From NCBI GenBank assembly GCA_037447605.1, contig CM074805.1, positions 963,361 through 1,027,360 of the forward strand: a stretch of 64,000 bases of DNA. The letters run 5' to 3'. The notes under the pieces were generated by a model. It was not told where the DNA came from, made no database searches, and worked only from the letters and a program-made list of their open reading frames with translations. The position numbers and the translations under genes are program-made. This DNA is from Zygnema circumcarinatum. Lineage: Eukaryota > Streptophyta > Zygnematophyceae > Zygnematales > Zygnemataceae. Each line of letters begins with the position of its first letter. Within the stretch, counting starts at the first letter, position 1. Positions 24,567-35,324 of the stretch are shown piece by piece.

Positions 24567-27500
24567 TCCCTCGTTGCGCTGACCTGAATCCTCGCAATGT
24601 ATGGTGGACTGCCGGGACTTTCGGGGCAGAAAAGTGCGCAGTCATTGACCTGCAACACCGTCTCGCCCACTTGACATGCAGAATAGTGCAAGCGGCCATT
24701 CTCTTCCTCCTGGGGAGCCCCAACCCACTCCAAATCGAGGCCTACTGGCTGCTCACTCCCGCTGGAAGGAAGGGCCTCTACCGCAGCCCCTTCCCCTACC
24801 GCAGCCTCTCCCTCTACCGCAGCCTCTCCGTCTACCGCAGCCTCTCCCTCTACCACAGCCTCTCCCTTTACCGCAGCCTCTCCTTCTACCGTGGACTCCT
24901 CCAAACGATTATGCGTTTGGGCCCCGCCAGCACCTTCCTCCTCCGCTCTCATTCTGTCTGTCAATGCTGCTCTCTCCTGCAGTTCCACATCTGCCTTCTC
25001 TTCTTCCGGAATGTGCTCGGTCGGTCTCTGCGATTCACTTCCATCCCTTCCTTCCTGGGCTGCTCTGCCCACCACTTCAAGCCCATCTAATATCACTTCC
25101 TCTCGTGCATCCACTCTACCAACCACACTACTCCCCACATCCACTCTCTCGACTCGTTCCGTCACATTCTCTGCAGGGACTTCCACCTTTACTTCAACCG
25201 CCGGGTTTTGTTCGCCATCTCCCGACCCAACTGCTTCCCCTCTTGGTCTCCCGTCCACTCCCACCTCATTCTGCGTGGTATCCATAGTTACCGGCGCTGT
25301 GTCCTTAAGCAGAACCGCCTGTTCTACATTTTCTGTCTTTTTGAGCTCTGGGGATTTTTGCACAGCAAGCGTTGTATCACTAGACGGAACGTTCTCCCTG
25401 GGAAGTGTTTCGCTTTCCTCCCCTTCATGAGGCAAAACCTTAAGGTCGGCCACATCTGAAGTCGAGCCGGCCTCCCTAACTCCTACACTGACAGTGTGGC
25501 CCACAACTCCTTTACCTGCTTTGCCTGTATTATCCAATACTGCAGTTTGCCGCTGAAGTAAGCCGCTTTCCGAACTTGCTGAAGTCCCAGTTGTGGGCTG
25601 ACCCAATGCTTGACTGAGCAGCTGACTTGTGGCCTTACCTCTGTTCCCACCTCTAGAAGCATCGACGGCTGCCCTTGCAGAATCTTGAGCCGAAACTTGT
25701 CGTGAAGGAGTCGGCATCTGTGCTGCCACTCCCACGTTTCCTCCCAAACCCCCTCCTCCCCTCTGCATGTCAAATTTCGAAAGTCTTCCAGAAACTGCAT
25801 AGGTTGCTCCTTCGTGCCCCCCCCGGCTACCCTCTACCAAGAAGCTGCTCATCGTTGGCTGAGTCCCCTGTCCCCCTCCTCCTACCAAATGTCTGCCAGA
25901 AGCAGGAGGAAGCGGAGCTTGGGCTCCACCATAGGCTCTATGGTTAAGCTGGTCAGCTGAATAATGAGGGCCTTGTGCTGCTCTCTGCCCTCCAGAATGA
26001 GGGTTTATCTGTGATGCAAGCAAATGAGGCATTCTTGAGGGCATGCCTACTCCAACTCCGGGCACAGAGTATTGTTGCGTGTGCCCGTATGCAACTCCTG
26101 TTTGGGAAGGCGGAGGGGAGTAAAACTGCTGCCGGGGAGCCAAAGCAGGAAATTGCGACATTTGCGAGGTGACCTGTCCATGTGCGAACACCTGCTGCCC
26201 CGGTCGAGGAACTGAGAACGGAACGGAGAGCGGTCCGGTATAAGCGTTGTGGATGGCGGGAATGGACTGGGCTCCGTGGAAGTCTCCAGGAGATGTGTAC
26301 CCTCCCGGGCCAAGAGAGGCAGTAGCCACTTGCCTTGTTTTGATTGGACCGTACTTGGGTGGGCGAGCTTTTCCTCCAATCTCAGGAGGGCAGATGGGGC
26401 AATTCCAGTCGGGAGGTGGAGGGACAATGTCCTGCTTCTGGGGAGGGGTTAAGCAGCGGAGGTGGTATCCCTTTTCGCAGCTGTCACACACAAGGAGTTG
26501 AGCTGCCTCCCGTTCCATGTGCCCGCAGACCTCACACTTGACCGGGTACTCGAGTTGAAAGGGCATCAGAGGGGTCAGCCCCTTCACGCCCTTCTGCAGC
26601 AGTCAATTGAGGGAGGGAGGAGGGAGGGAGGGAGGGAGGGAGGGAGAGGCCTAAGCCCTGTTAGATCTAAGCCCACAGGCAAATAGCTCGTCAAAACGAA
26701 GTTGAAAGTGGGCACACAGAAATGACGCCACTCTCCGTCGTGGGATTGGTTAGGTTCTGACCTGAACGAGAAACATTCCGCCATAGGGTGCTTGCTGATT
26801 CTTGATGAGCTGATTCAAAAACTGCTGCTTCATATACTCCGTCTTCGCTTTCTGTGGAGGCAGGTGCAGTCTGACTACGACTTGTGCAGGCGTGAGAACT
26901 GCCAGACCTGGGCTTGTCTGCAGAGCATCCACTCACAAACGTCGAAACGTCAGTCCTTGAAGTGATGGGCCCAGTTGAACAAATGCACAACTTGTCCACT
27001 ACTTTCTTCTTCGCAGCGCAAGAGCATGAAGCAGCTCGGTGCGGAGTTCGAGATGCGCAAACTAAGCTCCTTGCATTCCGTCACTGAAAAGGTTTCAGAG
27101 TCTAAGAGGAATATGTGAAAGGGGAAGTGATTAGTCACGAAGCGGCTGTATCCGGGGTGCTCATTAAACTAGAATACTGGCTCTGGTATTTAGCAGCCTT
27201 CTACCAATCCACTCGGTAGGATTATTTTCTCTGTTCCTACAAATGAAACAACTCCTCGTTATCTGTACAACCACTTAAACCCTTACGCATATTCGAGAGA
27301 CGAGCAATGAGCTTTACCATTTGCTGCCGTGCATCTTGAACCTGCTCTTGAGTCCACGGGCTGGTCACTGCTATGGGCGGTCTTCCCCTTGACTTTCCAG
27401 CGATTAGTTTAGAAGATCCTGCGAATAAGATACAATTGAATGATTCCACCTGCAAAGCATTAGCATGAGTCCGATGGCCTCTTAATCCTTCAAGAGCAAA

Positions 27501-28940
27501 CCTCGCACAACAGTTGTGATATCTAAGACTTCCAATTAAGTAGGACCTGCCAAACACTGACTTTCATCCAGGAAAACGAAGAAGAACGGGAAAATAGCTG
27601 ACTTAGTAGACAAGAAACCAAATAGTGATAGTGCCAAGCTGAAGAAATATGCAACAGACACAAACACGCGTCCACTTTACATCAAACAAGCATTCGTACA
27701 GCCCGAAAGGTAGCCCTAATACCAGAAACACCGCCCGCGCGAAAAGATGATCCTCCTGCAAGAATGGCGAAGGACTCCCTGACGTCTTTCTCTGTGAGTC
27801 CCTCGGGTTCCAATTCAGAAGAGGAGGAGGGCTCGTCAGCTGCCTCTGATGTTGGTTCATCCGCTTCTGGAGGTGAATATGGAGGCTGGTATACAGTGGG
27901 CACCTGTGAGAATGCACCATCTTTAAGTCAGTCTTCGGGCCAATGGGGGTGCAAATGAAATGTACGAATCCAAGTGTTCAATCGATTGACACGTAATGCA
28001 CAGCTTGAAGCTTGAATATTGTTGGTTAACCAAGCATCCTTTAGGCTTGTTCTGGCTGTATGATCCGATTTGCAAAACTGGAGAGTAGAAGTCGAATGAG
28101 CCAAAGACCAAATCGACACCATAGCTTGGTATTTATATGTGGAGTGCATGAAAGATGACTTTTCAGTCTGAAGGCATTGAATTTACTAGTAACTGCTTCA
28201 GTCACTTCCTCGCAAGGAAACATACAACGAGGCTGCTCCACAATAAGACATGGTTGAGCGAACCCGTGGAACAAATGAAGGATGCTAATTTTTTCTCAAG
28301 TTTCCATAATTGCTCCAGCTCATATTCAGCTTCTGTCCAGTATTATTTCTTAATGAATGTGCTCCTTGCAATTTAAAATGTTAAAAGGATATGCTGTCAC
28401 AGATATAAAAAATTATTAGAAACTTAAAGGATAATGAATTGAACTGCTCGAACTCAAATTACAGCAGACCAGTGAACGCTCCCCGATTTTCATTTCAAAC
28501 TCAAGCAAACGGTTTGTTTGTTTCATTTCAACTCCAAGATAGAAAAAATGTCGCTGGCGCACCTCCATCTGCACCTTCTTCCTTGGCCTCTCCTTCAGGC
28601 CCATGTCTTCCGCCAGCTTCCTTGCGGTCTTCTTTCCAATCAGGCGCTTTGGCGCCACCTTTCCAGCGAGCCCTGCCAGCATTGCGTACGCCTGCGACGC
28701 CAACCTGCTCTCTGTCTCCGTCGGAGGTTGGCCTCCTTGGAGCCGCCTCATACCAGCCAGCACAAGTATGGTCTCTGCTAACCGAGAAGTCACAGCTACT
28801 TGGTCCTTTAGCATGCTGGAGAGAGCATGATCCAAATGGGATGCATTCCTCTCCTTGGAGGATTTTAGGGTTTCCTCGCCCTGTACCGCACCTTCCTCCC
28901 GCTTACCCACGTCCTCCGTCCCCGCAGCTTCTGGCTCCAT
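23383..28940 (-). CDS. PHD finger and BAH domain chromatin protein, 1,095 residues
   Basis: Nine exons join in frame: 28563-28940, 27723-27903, 27287-27418, 26992-27083, 26762-26917, 24584-26593, 24225-24338, 23811-23974 and 23383-23443. The PHD finger is complete, with C4HC3 ligands at C333, C336, C349, C352, H357, C360, C378 and C381 (CDSCEKGYHLRC core). A long low-complexity region (about 390-950, Gly/Gln/Pro-rich, then acidic, with tandem EGEAAV-type hexapeptides near 890-925) lies in one 2,010-base exon. The C-terminal BAH domain (about 950-1095) is spread over four exons, with ALFCPESPGSPPYIARI, VRVSWCFYR and VYESNHCDDN. PHD and BAH modules usually read histone tails, so nuclear chromatin recognition is the expected role. 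Plant SHL/EBS proteins also combine BAH and PHD but are far shorter and in the reverse order. The specific orthologue is not recognised. Exon 4 boundaries (a GTTGTG donor) are the least certain. Confidence 0.82.
24521..24571 (-). repeat. (GA)n microsatellite in intron 6 of the PHD-BAH gene
   Basis: On the plus strand this is a TC run; in the transcript it is a GA run starting about 12 bases after the exon 6 donor at 24583. It is a simple dinucleotide tract interrupted by GGGAGAGG at one end. Confidence 0.9.
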
Positions 28941-29937
28941 GGCTCCTCTTACCTCTAATCACAGCTTCCTCCTGCTACATAGCGGAGAGCTCTTGCACAC
29001 GAAGGCTTCCCCCGCGAGAGCAGGCAACCAAAGGAAAGCGAGGGAATTTGAGCATAGAAAGCTCGAAACGGACGTTGTCTGACTATGGAGTCGTACATGT
29101 GTCAACAGTACTGTGGCCTGGCTATGCGACTAATTTTGAACTGTGGCAAGTTCATAGAAGATCATAGAGGAGCGTGAATAATACCCGTTCTGTTATTGTA
29201 GAACGCTGTGTGCAACGTGAATCACGTGTCGGACATAAAGTACAGTGTGGTCATACAGTACTGTCCTGTACTGTACAGTACAGTATGGCACATTGGGCTG
29301 TACGGACACTTGTGACAATTTGCATTACTGTGTCGTTCTGTGTCGGCAATAGCAACGATGTTCTACAGCGCGTGAGACAATCGCATAGAAGCGTATGAAG
29401 TACATGGAGGGCATATGTCTCGATATCACAAATCCAAAGATCACAGACTTTTCCGGAGAAGGAACTACCATAAGCAGAAAGAACATATTTTGCAATTACT
29501 TTGAGACAGCGACATGTCCCACGCTGTCCTCCAACGTTGCCATTTCTTCGAGTGATTTTGCAGTTCGAGGATGTTTCGCATGGGAGAACGATGGCTTCAA
29601 ATATACAAGGCAAACCCTCGGGCTGCGGGACAGCCCAGAAGTAGGAAGATGTGGTACCCCCATAAATTACGCAAAACTTCAATGTATGCCTAACCTTAAA
29701 TAATCCAGGAGAGAGGAAAAATGCCACTCGGGGGGGCCGCAAAATACCGGGTGGTCGACCAAAAGCTGAAAGACAACTACCGAAAAGCCGTCCCGCTCGC
29801 CAGCTGAGGGGTCTACTATGCCAATTTTCATCTGCAAAAATGTGAATTGAAATCCGCAAACAACAACAGTGCATAGCTCCTCTACGCTCTGAGAAGGTCG
29901 ACTATTTGAAGGAGTCCGTGCAGCAACTCCGAGAGGA
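28941..29937. other. Interval between the PHD-BAH start and the TL29 stop
   Basis: Both flanking genes are on the reverse strand. The part next to 28940 is the PHD-BAH promoter; the part next to 29938 is the TL29 3' UTR. Positions 29240-29290 hold overlapping GTACTGTACAGTAC-type palindromes. A 102-codon open frame at 29395-29703 (plus) has no recognised similarity and I do not call it a gene. Confidence 0.4.
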
Positions 29938-32900
29938 TCAGAACCTCAACTTCGGTCGCGGGCGCACATATGTGTAAGCTTCATAGTTGATAGTGGCTCC
30001 AAATTGGGCAACTTTTGAGAAGGTGGTGATCAAGTCCACCTGAGCGCAGGCCATTTGCAAAAATATTTGGGAACCATAAGACGGAACTTCGAACAAGAGA
30101 GAGAGATAAAGAGCTGGAGATGACATGTGTGGTTGGATAAATAGCTTCCACACACGTTCATGATCAAGGAAATTAAGGGAAGGCTCTTATATCTCTCGAA
30201 CAGACCACACGACCAGTAATAGAAGGCGGTGATTCCTGGTACATGCAATGAGGGAGCATGTGAACCCAGAAATAGCTTACCTGGTAATCCGTCTGTGAGA
30301 CAGAATCTTTGCTCTTGTTGTACTTAACCACAAAAGGGGCCGCATCCTTGTCAGCCACCAACTTCTCTTCAATTGCAGCTTGATCGGGCCCAAGAAAAGG
30401 AGCGAGAACAGTGAGCTGTTCAGCAGGCACCAAAACAAAGAAGAAGTGAATGGAAGCAGAAAAGAAACCGCAAGGGTGGAGCAAGATGAACACTTTGATG
30501 GGGAAGGGTTGCAAAAGACGAAGAGTTCACCTGACGAGGTTTCAACCCATACTGGGCAAACTTTTCTTTCCACTCATCCACAGATGTAGAAGACCAGTCA
30601 GGGACTCTTCCTGCAGGGTCTGCCTCCGTGGCATCCGCCCGGCCAAGTTGTTTGTCGAAGAATCCCCACTGGTGTAAAGAGGGAATACCACAGAATCAGC
30701 TAATTCAGTAGTCACAATTTTCAGCTCGAATTCTTTTCCCAAGTTCTCCCAGGGCCTTAGGTTATTAAAGCTTTTTGCGTATGGCATGTGGAGGTAAGCA
30801 GGCACCTCACCTTCTACACATGGCATTATTCAAGGGAAGGGGAACGATATCAGTGGGTTGTGTAAAACAACACGGTGAGGAGAGAAAATGACAGTAATTA
30901 GACCCGAGCAAGCAATAGCGCTTGAAAGTTGAGGAGATTTGGTTCTATCACCAAGGACGTTAAAGAAGTTGCACCTGCGAGGAAGAACCAAAGACCGCGG
31001 CGAGCTGTCGGCCCTTCTTTTCATCTCCACCGGCAGTTTGAATAGCGGATTCCAGGAAAGAGCGCTTCACAGCCGCCTGAGCTGCATTTCACAACAGGAT
31101 ACAAATTATCTGTCTGCAAACAGTTTGCAGTTGGAGGAGAGGAATCGTTTCCCTTTCTTGGGAAAAATCACCAATTACAATAGGGGTCCAGCCTTCTTTC
31201 TAGGGACCATGTAACCAAATTCCAAAGATCCAAAAGCAGTCCAAACAATCACTACTGCGGAAACTGGATTGCACGATGTCTGACGGGTTCTGCGTTGAGT
31301 TACTCGACAACTTCTACACCACTGGTAGTAGTGTGTGATGTAAGTGGATGGACGATGGATTATGGTCTTGCTGGCAACTTCCATAAGGAGGTGTAAACGC
31401 CAAAAAAAAGAAAAGATAGAGGATATTGGCTCATTCTCTGGACAGCTCGTGCATCGCACACGAACGTGAATGTTTTACCTCACCTCCGAACTGGATGATA
31501 TCCGCCCATGAGATTGGCCCTCCCTTGGTCTCAGCATCAATTTCTTCCTTCACGCTCCCAAGCAATTCCAAAGCCTTTTCAAGGCCATTGTTCTCTGGCC
31601 GTTTCAGCTCCTCACTGACATATTAAGTCCAGCTCCCCACCAAAAACAAATCCGCGGAGAAAATCATTAGATAAACACCAAAGATGGTTTAAGTAGATAT
31701 CATTTACAGACTTCAAGGACAAAATACAAGCTGCGCTTCTTCAGCGAACACAATAACTCAATAAAAAACCACATAAATGCCGAGGAAGCTCATAATACAT
31801 TCAGTCAGTGGTTGTCGACAGAAAGTTCAGGAGCATCCAAATAGCCATGGGCCAAGGGGTTAAGGTACTCTATTCACTTTAGAGCTTTGAAAAAAAAGCT
31901 CGGCTACAGTTAGCTACCTGAAGCGGATGGAGCCATTAGTACCTCCCGTCTTTGTCGCCTGCCATCACAAAAGTGCTCGGCAGTCAATTGCAGATTTTTC
32001 AAACCACACCAGGGAAGAGATACACATTAAATGAGTATTGGCAGCTGGCAAACAAATGTTTTTGTGAAGATTCTGGAACCTCACTTTGTCATACGTCAAA
32101 GCATCATTGAGGGCAAGTCGCAGCAGACTTGGCACCAGCTCACTGTTTGCCTGATTCCAGAAAAACCGCAGGGAAGCCAAGTTACACCTCTAAGAAAGGG
32201 AAACGGACAGCATGCAAAGCTGCACTTGGACTGTCAGTTAACCGAATTGCAAGACGAAATGTATTAAAAAAATTAAGGAGTTCGGACTCATACATTAACA
32301 GCGGTCCTGAGCTTGCTTTGAACAATTGCTGTTCCAGAAACCCAAAAAGCGATAGTAAATCTCTAAGTCGGTCTTCAAGAGTTCCTCATCGAGCTGGTTG
32401 CTGGTGAAACCATCTACCACGCTTCAACTGATATGCATAATATCCATCATGTTATCCTGAAAAACAACTTGCCTGCTTTGCTCTTTGCTCATTGCTCAAA
32501 CCTGAGAGCGCACAGCTGTGCAGTAGTGACAATTGATAGAAAATAAAAAATCAACTAAAGCATAACTTCAAGTTAAAGTTCAAGATAGTAAGCGTGGGAC
32601 TCACTCAAAAATTCGCCCCTTTGAATTCTTTCAACGAGATCTGCGGCATTAGCATCGTTTGCCAAAGGCACGTTGCAGAGTACACCCTGCAAATATAGAA
32701 AAGGCAGCAAGTTCCCTCTCAAATAGGAGTCACGTATCGGCCAGAAAGAGCAGATGAACTTAGGCAAGCATTCCAAGGCACCGTCATAGACACAACAGAT
32801 GATTTGAACAAAGTAAACCGGTAATAAAGCACCTCGGCTGACAAAGAAAGAATTTCCTAGAATCATGCGAGCTTGGTTTACTTTCTTCAAGGAAGAAGGA

Positions 32901-34144
32901 AGTTCAGATTCCACAAATCCTTGTCAATCTCCCTGAATAAACTACTTCAAATTGCTGCATTGCAAAAACTGCGAGAAAAAGTAGCACGCTTGATGATAGC
33001 AAGGCTTGCACTTTGGCAAGATGACAACTGCCATCTGGTATCACAGAGCAACTCACAAGTGGAGGACAGATCATCTACCAACTTGACCAACAAGTCAACC
33101 GCCCCCCAGCTGACTCGTTTATCCAGAATAACATGCAAAAAAAAAAACAACTAGCTAACGTTGCAGTCTTACGTGGCGCGGGTGAAAAACGTCAACGGCG
33201 TACATTACAATCATATTCGCAATATTCTCCTCAAGTTTGATTATTTTCAGTTTTTAGCTACATTGTCGAGCATTTCACACAATTTGGATACGTACAAACG
33301 TGCTGGCGGCTGTCAAAGACACGATTGTTTGCCTTCGGGTACTGTTGACTGTTTGATCATCGTTGCCGTTTGCATACGAATCACTTTGACATTGAATGAT
33401 TCTCTGCAACTTACAAGTAAGCATGAAATATTTGTTTAGCCATTCCATGATACAGGACCTAGACGAGGAAGATTTTTGAAATAATAAGTGGACTTCGGAC
33501 TTCTAGAAACCACTCAAGCAAACTGTTTAGACTCTCTAATCAAGAAGTGGAAGGTTCTCCGCCTTTCATTCACTTGGTGTTGATAGATTGAGACAAAGGA
33601 GGCACAAGACAAGTGTCGGAGGGCGAATATATACAGAATAAATAAAGCGAATTAAAAAAGGTTAGCTCAAGCGTAATGCAATCGCCGAACGTGCTTTTTG
33701 TTTTAAACAAAACAATGAGACGGAATTTTTCAAGTGCAGAGGCACTGATTCTGAATTTATTTCTGATTAGAAAAGTTGTCTCAGAAGTACAAAAACAATT
33801 TTCAGGCCTTTCCTCTTCTAAAATTTGTCTTTAGGACACAACAGGACAGGAATGCAGGCGTCACTCCCAGAATATCCGCATATTATATGCAAGATTGCGC
33901 AAAATCATTCAATTCAAAGGAAAAAAAAAAAGCTCTGAGAAGTAAGAAACGTCTCCACCATACAATGTGATAATCTCTATCATATATAAGCACATCAAGC
34001 CCTTACTCCAAGCCTGCATACCCGGGATCGATTGAGGCTGGGGTTGCAAGATGGCTGAGAAAAGGAAGCAGGCTGTTTGCTGTGAGCCGACACAGCTGCC
34101 GAGATCCTCAAGCCCGCAAAGGAAGAAGCAATGCTCGCAGCCAT
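29938..34144 (-). CDS. APX4: TL29/APX4-like thylakoid lumen protein of the ascorbate peroxidase fold
   Basis: Eleven exons join in frame to 355 residues (Arabidopsis protein about 349): 34022-34144, 33296-33403, 32605-32686, 32294-32328, 32085-32150, 31918-31958, 31484-31614, 30975-31081, 30531-30668, 30281-30415 and 29938-30039. Exon 1 gives a Ser/Ala-rich chloroplast transit peptide. Exon 2 ends with a twin-arginine signal (TRRQTIVSLTAASTF, Arg64-Arg65) and exon 3 supplies an ANA cleavage site near residue 91, so import into the lumen by the Tat route is expected. The body has the TL29 signatures LRLALNDALTYDKATKTGG, GPISWADIIQ, WGFFDKQLGRADATEADP and LAPFLGPDQAA. The distal peroxidase histidine is replaced (RLALND instead of RLAWH), as in known TL29, so little or no peroxidase activity is expected. 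Its exact role in the lumen near photosystem II is unsettled. Confidence 0.93.
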
Positions 34145-34610
34145 GGCGCCTCCGGGCCCGTCCCGGTCCCAGTCCTGCGCGTTGCTTGCAACACTCTCTC
34201 TCCTCTTGAAGCGCAGCTGCAACGCTCGTCGCAGGCTGCCTGGCTCCAAGCAAAACTGCGCGGCGATCCGCGCGGTCCAAAATGGAAGCGCGCGGAGAAT
34301 CGCGCGGGGCGGCCGTGGTGCGGGCGACGAACGAATAACCGCGCGACTGCAGGGCAGGAGCCGCAGCAGTGAACTGCGTGGTAAACCGCGCGGCTCCCAG
34401 CTGGATCTGGCTGGAGGGGTGATCTTGCGAGGCCGCACGCCATTGGAGGGCTGCGAATCTGCAGGCGCTGACGTAGCATCCGCCACGTCAGCGTTGCAAT
34501 TGTGCAACGACATGAACAATAGCAATGTTGTCTAGAGAAGGAAAGGGCTTGTTGCACAGAAGGATGGTAAGGTACCATGTTGTGCTCACTAGGAGTTTGT
34601 GAATTTGGTA

Positions 34611-34688
34611 GCGAGCACCATGAGGACTATGTCATACAGTTTTGCTCCTGCGAGCACCATGAGGACTATGTCATACAGTTTTGTTCCT
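34611..34688. repeat. Tandem duplication, two copies of a 39-base unit
   Basis: The unit starting GCGAGCACCATGAGGACTAT occurs twice back to back (34611-34649 and 34650-34688) with one base difference near the end. No function is evident. Confidence 0.85.
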
Positions 34689-35111
34689 GAGAAGGCGAAC
34701 ATATTGGAAAGGAGTATAAGCAGGACGAACATCTTGTTGGTTCGACATTTTGACTTTGTCCGTGTGCCATTGGCTATTCTCCGTCAGCACCCCACACATT
34801 GCCGCCTTCACGGCTTCAGAATCGAGAACCACATTGCTTTTGTTACACCAATGAAAGCTTGCTTTGTTTGAGCTAGCATCCACATCACATCAGGAAAAGT
34901 GTGGCCGACCATCAACTTATTGCATTCCTACAATTGGTAGTAGAGTAAAGCTGCGTTTCCATGGTTCAACTTCATCCATTTAGTTGAATGAAGAAGTTGG
35001 AAACCGCGGCGGAGAGTTCGCAAACCTCCAAAACGACGTGTTTTCATTCAACTGTTGAACGATTTTGAACCGATGAAAACCGTTCGCACGTGTTGTGCTG
35101 AACTCATCCCA

Positions 35112-35206
35112 TTTCTTTTGTGCTTAGGTCCTTTGCGACCAGTTCCTCGTGGTTCCCCATGCTGATTTTGTCCATGCACATTTGATGGCCTCGCCATCGT
35201 GAGACC
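35112..35206. repeat. Single arm of a dispersed foldback-type repeat
   Basis: This segment matches, with scattered changes, the right arm of the inverted-repeat element at 53374-53580 (shared words include CTTTTGTGCTTAG, CCAGTTCCTCGTG and GATTTTGTCCATG, and the terminal CGCCATCGTGAGA). The left arm is not recognisable here. Confidence 0.65.
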
Positions 35207-35324
35207 AATGCAACTTCCTTTTCAGCCGATCGGTATATTTCCTTATATATACAATTCTCCTAACAGCGACTATCTCCCAGCTATCCAGCAGCTAAACGTA
35301 TAGTCTTATTCAACGTAATGGTCA

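Larger units (their letters stand above)
34145..35324. other. TL29 promoter side and ORAI-like B 3' flank
   Basis: Positions 34200-34440 are GC-rich with many CGCGCG/GCGCGG words directly upstream of TL29. A 39-base tandem duplication is at 34611-34688 and a dispersed repeat arm at 35112-35206. No gene is supported; the open frame running through the GC-rich part in frame with TL29 has no clear family similarity upstream of the chosen methionine. Confidence 0.45.

Noticed and set aside
24407-25430. Several long plus-strand frames rich in Ser, Pro and Leu
   Set aside because: They mirror the low-complexity, acidic part of the PHD-BAH exon and the CT tract on the opposite strand.
29395-29703. 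102-codon plus-strand frame
   Set aside because: No recognisable domain, no splice context and no homologue known to me; chance open frame.
33995-34525. Long reverse-strand frame upstream of TL29 with an in-frame earlier methionine
   Set aside because: Only the last part (from 34144) looks like a transit peptide; the upstream part is GC-rich promoter sequence with CGCGCG words.
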